The position numbers and the translations under genes were made by a program. Below, one piece after another: positions 8,738-17,302 of a stretch of DNA of 64,000 nucleotides (its first letter is position 1; the number at the start of each line of letters is the position of its first letter). This DNA is from an uncultured Pelagibacteraceae bacterium (lineage in GTDB: Bacteria; Pseudomonadota; Alphaproteobacteria; Pelagibacterales; Pelagibacteraceae), in the NCBI GenBank assembly GCA_902546085.1, contig CACCIO010000001.1, positions 62,001-126,000 on the forward strand, in the 5' to 3' direction. A model generated the notes under the pieces. It ran no database searches. It saw only the letters and a list, made by a program, of their open reading frames with translations, and was not told the origin of the DNA.

Positions 8738-10159
8738 TTATTTTTTCTTCAAAGATTGAAACGCTTCAAGAGCTGCAGCTCTAGCTTTTTCATGAACAAC
8801 AATAGGGCCCGGGTAATCTTTGCCAATAATTGTTTTTATAGCTTCTTGATACTTTAATTCCATTTCCCATGGCTTATGAATTAATTTTTTTGGCACTTTG
8901 CTTAATTCAGGAACCCATTTTTTTACATATAAACCTTCCTTATCAAATTTTTCTCCCTGCAAAATCGGATTAAATATTCTAAAGTAAGGTGCAGCATCAG
9001 CTCCACAACCAGCAACCCATTGCCATTGAGCTACATTATTTGCTTTATTGAAATCTAATAAACAATTTCTGAAATGTTTCTCACCTTCCGTCCAATTAAT
9101 TCTTAAATGTTTTACAAGAAAGGAACCAACAACCATTCGAATTCTGTTATGCATCCATCCAGTTTCATATAATTCTCTCATTCCAGCATCCACAATAGGA
9201 TAGCCAGTCATTCCTGATTTCCATGCCTTTAAAAATTTCTCATTTTTTACCCACGGAAATTTATCAAATTCTTTTCTATAATTACCTTTTAAAAATTCAG
9301 GAAAATAATTAATTAAACTATGTGAAAATTCACGCCATCCTAATTCATTGATATATTTCCTATAGCCAATTCCTTTAGATTTTATTTCATTACATTTTTG
9401 CCAAATACTACTTACGTGAATTTGACCATGTTTAATGTATGGAGACAATTTTGATGTACCCTCGATTGATGGATAATCTCTAGCTGTTCCATAATCTTTA
9501 ATTTTTTTTTCAATTAAATTGTTAAGAACTTTTTTCGAATCATTTTCAGAAACTTTCCAGTATTTCTCAAATTTTTTATACCATTTTTTTTTTGGTAAAA
9601 TATTTTTAGGTTCAACACTATTTTTAAAAAAAGAAATTAATTTAATTTTTTTTTTTACGACATAATTTTTGCTTGGGGGCAAACTAAGATATTTCTCTTC
9701 AGCATTTCTCCAGAATGGACTAAATACTTTAAAAGGTGTGCCATCATTTTTAGTTACTTCTTGAAACTCATTAAGAATATTTCCTTTAAAATATTTGAAC
9801 TCAACTTCGTTTTTTAGAAAAGTATCTCTTATTTTTTTTCCTTTAGCAATTACATCTGGTTCATATATCTTATTCCAATAGACAGAAATATTATCTTTTT
9901 TTTTAATTTTTGATAATATATCTATCTCGTCTCCCTCCAATATTTGAAGATTGATTTTGTATTTAAATAATTCTGATTTAAATTCCACTAAAGACTTATA
10001 TAGCCACCATTTTTGTGCTTCTCTTTTTTTATCAAAATCACTTTTATTATAAATAAACAATGCAATAACGTTATCATGATTTTGACTTGCAAAAGATAGT
10101 GCAGGATTATGTTCAATTCTAAAATCTTCTCTAATCCAAAATATCGCATTTTTTTTCAT
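8738..10159 (-). CDS. phrB: Deoxyribodipyrimidine photolyase
   Basis: The 473-residue protein has the N-terminal photolyase alpha/beta domain (FWIREDFRIEHNPAL), which usually holds an antenna cofactor. The C-terminal helical FAD domain shows GWREF, WMHNRIRMVVGSFLVKH and the signature NNVAQWQWVAGCGADAAPYF. It repairs UV-induced cyclobutane pyrimidine dimers with light, a sensible function in surface seawater. The WQWVAGCGADAAP form is that of the class I CPD photolyase/cryptochrome branch, and a cryptochrome role cannot be excluded from sequence. It starts six bases downstream of the ammonia-lyase-like gene's stop. Confidence 0.93.
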   Translation of the reverse strand: MKKNAIFWIREDFRIEHNPALSFASQNHDNVIALFIYNKSDFDKKREAQKWWLYKSLVEFKSELFKYKINLQILEGDEIDILSKIKKKDNISVYWNKIYEPDVIAKGKKIRDTFLKNEVEFKYFKGNILNEFQEVTKNDGTPFKVFSPFWRNAEEKYLSLPPSKNYVVKKKIKLISFFKNSVEPKNILPKKKWYKKFEKYWKVSENDSKKVLNNLIEKKIKDYGTARDYPSIEGTSKLSPYIKHGQIHVSSIWQKCNEIKSKGIGYRKYINELGWREFSHSLINYFPEFLKGNYRKEFDKFPWVKNEKFLKAWKSGMTGYPIVDAGMRELYETGWMHNRIRMVVGSFLVKHLRINWTEGEKHFRNCLLDFNKANNVAQWQWVAGCGADAAPYFRIFNPILQGEKFDKEGLYVKKWVPELSKVPKKLIHKPWEMELKYQEAIKTIIGKDYPGPIVVHEKARAAALEAFQSLKKK

Positions 10160-10165
10160 GTGATT

Positions 10166-11299
10166 TTATTTTCTGCCTTTAGATAGCAGTTGTTTGTAAA
10201 GTTTTACATCTGCATTACCTTCGCATCCAATTACCAAAACATTAGAATTTTCGTTAAGTTCTAAAATTTTTTTAATTTTAGTATTATTACAAACGCCTAC
10301 CAGGCTCATAATACCAGGTGCAGAGCACTCGCCACCAATTATTGAATTTTTACTAAGCTTTTTGTCTTTCAACATCGCTACAGTTTTAGAAATATTTCGA
10401 TCACTTACAGACACACAACAATTGCTCGTCTTTTTCAAAATTTGCCAAGGAATATATGACATTTCATTACATGACATACCACCCATGATGCTCTCTTTTT
10501 TAATTTTAATTTTTTTTAATTTATTGTGTTTTATGCTTTGAAGAACACAATCAGCTCTATCAGGCTCAACAATTATTATCTTTGGAATTCTTTTAAAATA
10601 TTTTGCAACACCAATAACTACACCAGCAGCCATACCACCAACACCAGCTTGTAAAAAAATATGGGTTATATATTGATTTGTTTGTTTAGAAATTTCTTTG
10701 ATCATTACGGAATACCCTGCCATAGTAAGTTGAGGGACCAATTTGTAATCTTTTGTTGAAACATCTTGTACAATTTTCCAATTATTTTTTTTTGATAATT
10801 TCTTACATTCGTTGAGTGCATTTTCATAATCTCCTTTAACTCTTATTACTTCAGCACCAAATTTTTTAATTTCTTTAACCCGTGTGTCGCTAACGTATTG
10901 ACTAACAAAGATTTTACATTCTAACCCAAGCCTTTTCGCACCCCATGCTACAGATCTTCCGTGGTTCCCAGCAGTTGCCGAAGAAATGATTATATTTTTT
11001 TTTCCTTTAGATATTTTTTCAACAGCATAAGCACCACCCAAAGCTTTAAATGATTTTAAATGAAATCTTTTAGATTCATCCTTATAAAAAACATTGTTTA
11101 GTTTTAAATGTTTTTGTAATTTATCAAGTTTTAATAATGGGGTTGGTTTATAATTTTTCCAACTGGAAATTGATTTAAAAGCGTTTGTTAATAGTAATGA
11201 AGGAACAAATTTTAAAACATAATTTCTTTTAAAACTAAAATTATTATTTTTTAAAGATTTTGTAAGTGTCCAGTTTTTAATGCTTTTTAAACTCTTCAC
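10166..11299 (-). CDS. Diaminopropionate ammonia-lyase-like PLP enzyme
   Basis: This 377-residue fold-type II PLP enzyme carries the Schiff-base lysine in LKSFKALGGAYAV (Lys85 by count) and glycine-rich phosphate loops such as TAGNHGRSVAWG. GGMSCNEMSYIPW and the glycine motif QAGVGGMAAGV are as in 2,3-diaminopropionate ammonia-lyase (YgeX/DpaL). Family members convert 2,3-diaminopropionate to pyruvate and ammonia. It starts at GTG one base after the gmaS stop and no nearby ATG exists, so it is probably translated together with gmaS. Threonine dehydratase-like or beta-substituted alanine lyase activities are alternatives; the pairing with gmaS suggests a role in amine nitrogen metabolism. Confidence 0.75.
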   Translation of the reverse strand: MKSLKSIKNWTLTKSLKNNNFSFKRNYVLKFVPSLLLTNAFKSISSWKNYKPTPLLKLDKLQKHLKLNNVFYKDESKRFHLKSFKALGGAYAVEKISKGKKNIIISSATAGNHGRSVAWGAKRLGLECKIFVSQYVSDTRVKEIKKFGAEVIRVKGDYENALNECKKLSKKNNWKIVQDVSTKDYKLVPQLTMAGYSVMIKEISKQTNQYITHIFLQAGVGGMAAGVVIGVAKYFKRIPKIIIVEPDRADCVLQSIKHNKLKKIKIKKESIMGGMSCNEMSYIPWQILKKTSNCCVSVSDRNISKTVAMLKDKKLSKNSIIGGECSAPGIMSLVGVCNNTKIKKILELNENSNVLVIGCEGNADVKLYKQLLSKGRK

Positions 11300-11300
11300 T

Positions 11301-12626
11301 TTAACAGTCTAAAGTATTTTGTCTTTCCCACTGAGTTACAGGTTTGGACTTATCGAAGTTTTCTATATTATCAAATTCATTAATTTCAGATTTTCTAAGT
11401 TTTATATAACTATTGATTGTTTCTTTTCCAAAAGCGTCATTCATTTCCTTATTATTTCTTAATAGTTCAAGTGACTCTTTAAGTTCATTTGGTAGTTTTG
11501 GCAGGTCGGGGTACTTCTTGTAATCTGTGTACATGTTGCAATTTAAAGGTTCACCTGGATCGATTTTATGTTTTAATCCATCCAACCCTGCTGCTAACAC
11601 ACTTGCTTGTAATAAATATGGATTTACAGATCCATCCATCAACCTCAATTCAAACCTTCCAGGGTCTGGAATTCTGATCATATGAGTTCTGTTATTTCCT
11701 GTATAAGATATACTACTTGGCGACCAAGATGCTCCGGACTTAGTTGGGGGTGCGTTAATCCTCCTATAGCTATTAATTGTTGGATTAAAAAAAGCAGATA
11801 ATGAAGAAGCATTTTTAATAACTCCACCTAAAAAATTGTAAGCCATTTTACTTAATCCAAGCTTGTCTGATTTATCTAAAAATTTATTTTTTTTTCCATC
11901 CCAAACTGATATGTGGGCATGACAGCCATTACCCGTGAGGTTTTCGAATGGTTTAGGCATGAATGTTGCTCTTAAACCATGTTTTTCAGCTATAGTTTTT
12001 ACCATATATTTAAAAAAAGTATGCCTGTCTGCCGTTTTTAGACAATCATCATAGTCCCAATTCATCTCAAATTGACCATTAGCATCCTCATGATCATTTT
12101 GGTAAGGACCCCATTCCATCTCAATCATGCAATCACAAATCTCTTTGATTAAATCATATCTCCTCATTAACGCTGATTGGTCGTAACAAGGTTTAGATTG
12201 AGTGTCTCTCAGATCTGCAATTGAGTTTCCATCTGATGAGATTAAAAAGTATTCACACTCTACACCTGATTTCATCGTTAAATTTTGTTTTTTTAATTTC
12301 TTTATTTGATTTTTTAACATTACTCTTGGGGAAGCTTCCACAGGTTTACCGTCCATCCACAAATCAGATGCAAGCCATCCTACTTCTTTATTCCAAGGTA
12401 ATTGAATTAAACTATCTGGGTCTGGAATACCAAACATATCACTATCTGCAGGAGACATATCTAGCCATGCTGCAAAACCAGCAAATCCTGCCCCAGCAGT
12501 TTGCATTTCTTTAATAGCATGAACAGGAACAAGTTTTGATCTAAGTACACCAAAAAGATCAACAAAACTTATTAAGAAGTATTTTATTTTTTTTTGTTTT
12601 GCTATTTTAAATAAGTTTTTAGCCAT
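11301..12626 (-). CDS. gmaS: Gamma-glutamylmethylamide synthetase (GMAS), glutamine synthetase superfamily
   Basis: GMAS ligates methylamine to glutamate using ATP, the entry step of the N-methylglutamate pathway. The protein (441 residues from the ATG at 12626) resembles remembered GMAS sequences along its whole length: YFLISFVDLFGV near the N-terminus, GAGFAGFAAWLDM, the metal-ligand segment YQNDHEDANGQFEMNW, GNGCHAHISVW, GNNRTHMIRIP and the closing TQWERQNTLDC. A GTG start five codons upstream (12641) is possible; neither has a clear Shine-Dalgarno. The gene sits between a 50-aa membrane protein and a PLP lyase. It is clearly distinct from glnT at 18267, so the window holds two different GS-fold enzymes. 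Confidence 0.82.
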   Translation of the reverse strand: MAKNLFKIAKQKKIKYFLISFVDLFGVLRSKLVPVHAIKEMQTAGAGFAGFAAWLDMSPADSDMFGIPDPDSLIQLPWNKEVGWLASDLWMDGKPVEASPRVMLKNQIKKLKKQNLTMKSGVECEYFLISSDGNSIADLRDTQSKPCYDQSALMRRYDLIKEICDCMIEMEWGPYQNDHEDANGQFEMNWDYDDCLKTADRHTFFKYMVKTIAEKHGLRATFMPKPFENLTGNGCHAHISVWDGKKNKFLDKSDKLGLSKMAYNFLGGVIKNASSLSAFFNPTINSYRRINAPPTKSGASWSPSSISYTGNNRTHMIRIPDPGRFELRLMDGSVNPYLLQASVLAAGLDGLKHKIDPGEPLNCNMYTDYKKYPDLPKLPNELKESLELLRNNKEMNDAFGKETINSYIKLRKSEINEFDNIENFDKSKPVTQWERQNTLDC

Positions 12627-12643
12627 TACTAAGGCTACCACAA

Positions 12644-12796
12644 TTATTTGAAAAATGAAAAGATAGTTTCTTTATAATAAATAAAATTAACTAAAATTAT
12701 CAGGATAATTGCAAGAATTACTCCATACTTCGCTTTTGGAAAAGCAACACCTCTCATTTTACTCGGTCTTAGTTGTTCGTTTTTGTCTTCACTCAT
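12644..12796 (-). CDS. Small single-pass membrane protein (50 aa)
   Basis: This short frame encodes 50 residues: a polar Lys/Glu-rich N-terminus (MSEDKNEQLRP), a hydrophobic segment at about 24-42 (KYGVILAIILIILVNFIYY) and a short tail ending in FFK. It fills the space between the amt-side terminator and gmaS and lies on the same strand as both. It could be the first gene of the gmaS unit, because the terminator at 12813-12836 lies just upstream. I recognise no family, and the case rests on the credible membrane-anchor pattern and position. Confidence 0.5.
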   Translation of the reverse strand: MSEDKNEQLRPSKMRGVAFPKAKYGVILAIILIILVNFIYYKETIFSFFK

Positions 12797-12812
12797 TTAA
12801 ATCATTAAAAAA

Positions 12813-12836
12813 GGGCGCTACAATTTTGTAGCGCCC
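12813..12836 (-). terminator. Rho-independent terminator after amt/76-aa gene
   Basis: A perfect 10-bp GC-rich stem (GGGCGCTACA at 12813-12822 with its complement at 12827-12836) closes a four-base loop. Read on the minus strand, it is followed by six T residues. It lies 11 bases after the stop of the 76-aa gene and is the best-formed terminator on this strand in the first 20 kb. It separates the amt unit from the gmaS unit. Confidence 0.9.
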
Positions 12837-12846
12837 AAATTTTATT

Positions 12847-13077
12847 TTACCATTCAGTAATATTACTTTTATGGTCGTTAGCACTGTGTCTTTTTCTGGA
12901 TAATGCGTTCAGCTCATCACTTTCAGATTTGCTTGTAATTACAGTCCATCCTATCCACACAGCAATTAACAAAAGAACTAGTATAAATTCACTAGATCCA
13001 GCTCCAGGATAAACCGATCCGCCAACTTCTTCAGCAGGTTTATTAAGATGATCTATCCAGTTTGATACTGTTGCCAT
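12847..13077 (-). CDS. Small membrane protein next to amt (76 aa)
   Basis: The 76-residue product has a soluble N-terminal part (about 1-28), one hydrophobic segment at about 30-47 (FILVLLLIAVWIGWTVI) and a charged His/Lys/Arg/Asp-rich tail of about 28 residues. A strong AAAGGAG ribosome-binding site begins at the amt stop codon, 11 bases separate the genes, and a terminator follows, so it is co-transcribed with amt. I do not recognise the family. Position suggests a partner or regulator of the ammonium channel, where other bacteria keep glnK; this is inference only. Confidence 0.7.
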   Translation of the reverse strand: MATVSNWIDHLNKPAEEVGGSVYPGAGSSEFILVLLLIAVWIGWTVITSKSESDELNALSRKRHSANDHKSNITEW

Positions 13078-13088
13078 ATTTTTCTCCT

Positions 13089-14489
13089 TTACCTGGTTGC
13101 TGATGAAACTGCTTTTTCGTCCTCTTTAGCACTTTCCATCATTTCATAGTCTAGTCCAGCTATTTCAACTTCTCGTGGGATTCTTAATTTACCCATACCA
13201 TTAAGAACTTTGGCGATGATATAGCCAGGTATTAATCCTAAAACAAAGAACATTATTATTGCTCCAATAAATTGTCCTAGTGGATTAATTGTTGCATAAG
13301 TTGTTCCATCAAACATAGCCCCAACACTATAACCAGATGAAGGGTAACCATTTAAGACGAAACCGCAAATTACAAGACCTACAAAACCAGCATAACCATG
13401 TACAGCTACTGCGCCAACAGCATCATCAATTTTGAACTTTCGTTCAACCCAGTAATGAAGTTTGTAGGCAATAACAACTCCGATCATACCAATAATCAAT
13501 GCTTGAATTGGATGATATAAGTCGTTTCCTGCAGATGCACATATAATGCCAGCTAGTCCACTTGAGTAAGTCCAGAAAGGATCACCTTTAGCAATAACAT
13601 ATCCAGCCAATAAACCTCCTGACAATGACATTAAAAAGTTCATTGTAATTCCACTTAAAGTAGTGGGTGTTAAATATATATTAGTTGCTGTCCAGAATGA
13701 TATGCCTTCCATGCCATACTCTGGGCCCAGATCATATATTGGAACGTTACAAGCCGCATAAAATCCCCAAAATCCAGTGTAAATTAAGAACAATCCAATT
13801 GTTACTAACCAAGGATTTCGTGGACCAATATTTCTTGGTTCACCACTTGATGAAAATTTTCCAATTCTTGGACCTAAAACCATCAGCACACCTAAAGCAA
13901 ATCCACCAGCAATAGCGTGAATTACACCCGATGCATATGCATCATGATAACCTAAGATTTTAAGCATCCAACCATCAAAGTGCCATCCCCATGACGCGTC
14001 TATTGACCAGAAAACAGATCCTATTGCAATTGCCAAAACTCCAAATGCAAAAGTTGTAATTCTTTCAATAACTGCACCTGAAACTATAGATGCTGCGGTC
14101 CATGAAAATAAAAGGAATGCTGCCCAGAACACACCCATTATATGGTCGTTAAGATTGATTGCCATAAGAGCATTTGTCGGATTAGCAAGATCATTTCCTC
14201 CAAATCCTCCACCAAGGACAAGCCCTGTACTTTCTGTCATTATTGACGGAGCTAATCCAGGTCCAGTTGGAAAAGCCCAATAAATCCACCAACCAAACAA
14301 AAACCAAGTTACTGTTACCAACGGTATCAGCATTGTGTTTTTCATAAGAGTATGTTGATGGTGTTTGTATCTTGAAGCTCCGACCTCATACATACAGAAA
14401 CCAACGTGAATTAAAAACATTAGCACTACTGTTGTCCAGTAGTAAAATTCTGTAAATATCGTGGTAAGAGCACCTAACTGATCAGTCAT
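13089..14489 (-). CDS. amt: Ammonium transporter (Amt/MEP/Rh family)
   Basis: This 466-residue polytopic membrane protein has about eleven hydrophobic segments. It carries the twin pore histidine motifs of Amt channels, GVIHAIAGGFALG mid-protein and AVHGYAGFVGLV in the second half. The N-terminus begins directly with a transmembrane helix and no cleaved signal peptide is obvious; the tail is short and charged. It moves ammonium across the inner membrane. The start is preceded by GGAGAGA. The 127-base upstream gap separates it from the 136-aa/glx unit and presumably holds its promoter. No glnK or other PII gene lies beside it. Confidence 0.96.
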   Translation of the reverse strand: MTDQLGALTTIFTEFYYWTTVVLMFLIHVGFCMYEVGASRYKHHQHTLMKNTMLIPLVTVTWFLFGWWIYWAFPTGPGLAPSIMTESTGLVLGGGFGGNDLANPTNALMAINLNDHIMGVFWAAFLLFSWTAASIVSGAVIERITTFAFGVLAIAIGSVFWSIDASWGWHFDGWMLKILGYHDAYASGVIHAIAGGFALGVLMVLGPRIGKFSSSGEPRNIGPRNPWLVTIGLFLIYTGFWGFYAACNVPIYDLGPEYGMEGISFWTATNIYLTPTTLSGITMNFLMSLSGGLLAGYVIAKGDPFWTYSSGLAGIICASAGNDLYHPIQALIIGMIGVVIAYKLHYWVERKFKIDDAVGAVAVHGYAGFVGLVICGFVLNGYPSSGYSVGAMFDGTTYATINPLGQFIGAIIMFFVLGLIPGYIIAKVLNGMGKLRIPREVEIAGLDYEMMESAKEDEKAVSSATR

Positions 14490-14616
14490 ATTCTCTCTCC
14501 ATATTTGTTTATTTAAACCCTATTAAATTTTATGAGTCGTTACAAATATAAAGAGGCTATAAAAATCCAGTTATGAACACCAGATTTACAAAAATAATCA
14601 ACTATTGATTGTAATA

Positions 14617-15027
14617 TTAAAACTTTAAATATGCTTTTTTCAAATCAACAAGAGGATGTTTCGGAGACATTTGGAACTTAACTAATAGCTCTCTTGCAAT
14701 CATATCTCTATCTTGTTGATTGTTAGGTAACTTTATTGAACTTGGAATAGTAACCCAACCATTCGCATTTCTGCAAAAAACAGCAGGTCTATCTTCTTCA
14801 TAACCCATATGTACATCTTCTAACCAATTTAGATCATCCCATCCCATTGCCTCTATATATTTTTTTAGAAAAGGGGTAATTTTGCTATAATCAGGTAAAA
14901 GATTAACATCATATCTGTAACCAATAGACTGACCAATCATTTTTTCTCTGGCTGTCTCTTTTTTTTTACCTAATTGACCTTTGATCACTTTTGATTTTGA
15001 TACTTTTTTATTTTTTTTCTTTGGCAT
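14617..15027 (-). CDS. Conserved hypothetical with Lys-rich N-terminal tail, linked to glxD
   Basis: This 136-residue soluble protein starts with a Lys-rich tail (MPKKKNKKVSKSKV) that closely resembles the first residues of its upstream neighbour GlxD (MPKKKSKKVKKNGK). The rest is a compact acidic/aromatic region with GWDDLNWLEDVHMGY and a C-terminal helix containing ARELLVKFQMSPKHP. I do not recognise a domain. It begins eight bases after the glxD stop, so it should be made together with the GlxBCD complex, and the shared tail hints at a common partner or surface. No signal peptide or membrane segment is seen. Confidence 0.7.
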   Translation of the reverse strand: MPKKKNKKVSKSKVIKGQLGKKKETAREKMIGQSIGYRYDVNLLPDYSKITPFLKKYIEAMGWDDLNWLEDVHMGYEEDRPAVFCRNANGWVTIPSSIKLPNNQQDRDMIARELLVKFQMSPKHPLVDLKKAYLKF

Positions 15028-15035
15028 AGTTAACT

Positions 15036-16448
15036 CTATATTTTGTGGTAGTTATCAACACCAACTGTGTAGTTAGTTCCAGCTAATGGAACTTTCGCTA
15101 AAGCCGATGCTTCTGATGTTAAAGCAGCTAAATCTTCTGGCTCTAGAGAGTGGATATTTGTTTTACCACAAGCTCTTGCTAAAAGCTGAGCTTCTAAAGT
15201 CATTGAGTGAAGATAATTATAAACTCTTAATGCAGCATCATCAGGATTTAATCTTGCTCTTAATTTAGGATCTTGAGTTGCAACACCAACTGGGCAACGT
15301 CCTGTATGGCAGTGATAACATTCACCAGCTTTTACTCCCATCTCTTTTTCAAAGTCAGCTTCAGGGATATCTTTGTTACAGTTTAAGGCAATCATTGAAC
15401 CAGTACCAATAGCGATTGCATCAGCTCCAAGAGCTAAAGCTTTAGCCATGTCAGCACCATCTCTCACTCCACCAGCATAAATTAAAGTTACCTTTCCTGT
15501 TTTACCAACATCATCTATCGCTCTTCTAGCTTCTCGAATAGCAGCTATACCTGGAATACCAGTATTTGCAGCAGCAATATGTGGGCCAGCACCAGTAGAA
15601 CCTTCCATTCCGTCTAAGTAAATTGAGTCAGGATCACATTTTGCAGCCATACGAACATCATCATAAACTTTAGATGCACCTAATTTTAATTGAATCGGCA
15701 CTTTATTTTTCGTTAATTGTCTTAGCTCTTCTACTTTTAAAGCTAAATCATCTGGACCTAACCAGTCAGGGTGTCTAGCAGGAGATCTTTGGTCAATACC
15801 AGATGGTAATGATCTCATCTCAGCAACTTGGTCAGTAACTTTTTGACCCATTAAGTGTCCGCCCATTCCAACTTTTTGACCTTGTCCAATAAACACCTCA
15901 ATACCATCTGCTAATTGTGCGTGGTGTGGGTTAAAACCATATCTTGATTGAATACATTGGTAATACCATTTTTCAGAATATCTTCTTTCATCAGGTATCA
16001 TTCCACCTTCACCGGAACATGTAGCACTACCTGCCATAGTTGCTCCTCTTGCTAAAGCAGTTTTTGCTTCATAAGATAGAGCACCAAAACTCATTCCTGT
16101 AATATAAACTGGAATATCTAACTCAATTGGATTTTCACATCTTGGACCAATTACTGTTTTTGTTTCGCATTTTTCTCTGTAACCTTCGATTACAAATCTA
16201 GTTAGTGTTCCAGGCAAGAAAACTAAATCATCAAAAGTAGGAATTTTTTTCATTAATGCCATTCCACGCATTCTGTATCTTCCTAATTGAGCTTTTATAT
16301 GAATGTCGTCTATTACTTCAGGAGTGAAGATTGCATTATGTCCTAATAAACTTTTATTTCTTTTACCTTCTTCGTGCACATGGACATCTGCTTTTCCACC
16401 AACACCTTTTCCATTTTTTTTAACTTTTTTACTTTTTTTCTTAGGCAT
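15036..16448 (-). CDS. glxD: Glutamate synthase FMN-domain-like protein (GlxD / MgsC type)
   Basis: The 470-residue protein corresponds to the FMN/iron-sulfur synthase domain of GltB as a stand-alone subunit. Phosphate and flavin-site motifs such as GVRDGADMAKALALGADA, LKLGASKVYDD and GTGSMIALNC are visible. The [3Fe-4S] cysteine cluster CYHCHTGRCPVG is near the C-terminus. Three-part GltB-like enzymes occur as GlxBCD and as N-methylglutamate synthase MgsABC, in which the subunit transfers the amine to 2-oxoglutarate or a related acceptor. The Lys-rich N-terminal tail is not part of the conserved domain. The ATG overlaps the glxC stop. Confidence 0.85.
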   Translation of the reverse strand: MPKKKSKKVKKNGKGVGGKADVHVHEEGKRNKSLLGHNAIFTPEVIDDIHIKAQLGRYRMRGMALMKKIPTFDDLVFLPGTLTRFVIEGYREKCETKTVIGPRCENPIELDIPVYITGMSFGALSYEAKTALARGATMAGSATCSGEGGMIPDERRYSEKWYYQCIQSRYGFNPHHAQLADGIEVFIGQGQKVGMGGHLMGQKVTDQVAEMRSLPSGIDQRSPARHPDWLGPDDLALKVEELRQLTKNKVPIQLKLGASKVYDDVRMAAKCDPDSIYLDGMEGSTGAGPHIAAANTGIPGIAAIREARRAIDDVGKTGKVTLIYAGGVRDGADMAKALALGADAIAIGTGSMIALNCNKDIPEADFEKEMGVKAGECYHCHTGRCPVGVATQDPKLRARLNPDDAALRVYNYLHSMTLEAQLLARACGKTNIHSLEPEDLAALTSEASALAKVPLAGTNYTVGVDNYHKI

Positions 16449-17302
16449 TAAATTGCTCCCTTCTTCTCTGTAGGTTCCAAATTATCATAATTCCAAAGTT
16501 TTTTACCTGCTACAATTTTTTTCATTTTACTTACATCGAAATTTTCACCAATCTCAGCAACTTTTAATTTTCTTTTAAGCCAATCTTGATCACTTGATGT
16601 TAATTCCGAATCTACAGCATCACTACCATATGACCCAATTTCTCCACCTACGAAAATTGTCCCATCATACATAGAGTCACCGAGGTTAATTCCAACATCT
16701 CCCAGGATAATTATTCTTCCTCTTTGCATCATAAAACCCGTGAATGCACCCGCATCTCCACCAATAATTATAGTTCCACCTTTCATGTCAATTCCAGTTC
16801 TGGCACCAACACTACCTTTGCAAATTAAATCTCCACCTCTAATTGCCGCACCAAAACATGATCCAGCATTTTTTTCAATTACCACTTTACCAGCCATCAG
16901 ATTTTCTGCACATGACCATCCAACTCTTCCATTAATTCTGACTATTGGACCATCACAAGAACCCATTCCAAAGTACCCTAAACTTCCTTCAAAAATTAAA
17001 TTCAGTTTATTTAAAATACCAACTCCAAGACTATGTTTACCTTGTGGGTTTTTAATAACTATTGTTCCATACCCTTGGCTCATTAAGTTATCAATTTCTT
17101 TATTTGCTTCTGGTGCTGTCATATCTTTAACATCAAGCTCAGTTCTTTTATTGAAATCTACATCATACGTACCAAAGTAATAAAAGTTTTCTGCTTCATC
17201 AGGATTAAAGAATTTTTGTTGAGTTCTTCCTGTTAATACCTCAGTGTGCATACCCATTGATTGTGCTTTTGATTTTTTCGACACAGTTTTTAGATTTGCC
17301 AT
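16448..17302 (-). CDS. glxC: Glutamate synthase GXGXG-domain-like protein (GlxC / MgsB type)
   Basis: This 284-residue protein is the right-handed beta-helix (GXGXG) domain of GltB as a separate subunit. Glycine-spaced repeats are plain: GYFGMGSCDGP, CFGAAIRGGDL, VGARTGIDMKGG, GDAGAFTGFMMQ, GDVGINLGDSMYDG. The domain links the amidotransferase and FMN domains and is structural in GltB. It starts 13 bases inside the end of glxB and its stop overlaps the glxD start, so the three subunits are tightly coupled. It may equally be mgsB of an N-methylglutamate synthase. Confidence 0.85.
   Translation of the reverse strand: MANLKTVSKKSKAQSMGMHTEVLTGRTQQKFFNPDEAENFYYFGTYDVDFNKRTELDVKDMTAPEANKEIDNLMSQGYGTIVIKNPQGKHSLGVGILNKLNLIFEGSLGYFGMGSCDGPIVRINGRVGWSCAENLMAGKVVIEKNAGSCFGAAIRGGDLICKGSVGARTGIDMKGGTIIIGGDAGAFTGFMMQRGRIIILGDVGINLGDSMYDGTIFVGGEIGSYGSDAVDSELTSSDQDWLKRKLKVAEIGENFDVSKMKKIVAGKKLWNYDNLEPTEKKGAI

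Noticed and set aside
14490..14616. A known glutamine or glycine riboswitch in the amt leader
   Set aside because: I found no clear conserved motif of the known classes in this 127-base gap, only weak promoter-like pieces.
16740..17180. A 146-residue Pro-rich frame antisense to glxC
   Set aside because: The Pro/Ile pattern is the reverse complement of the GXGXG repeats of GlxC, so it is a coding shadow.
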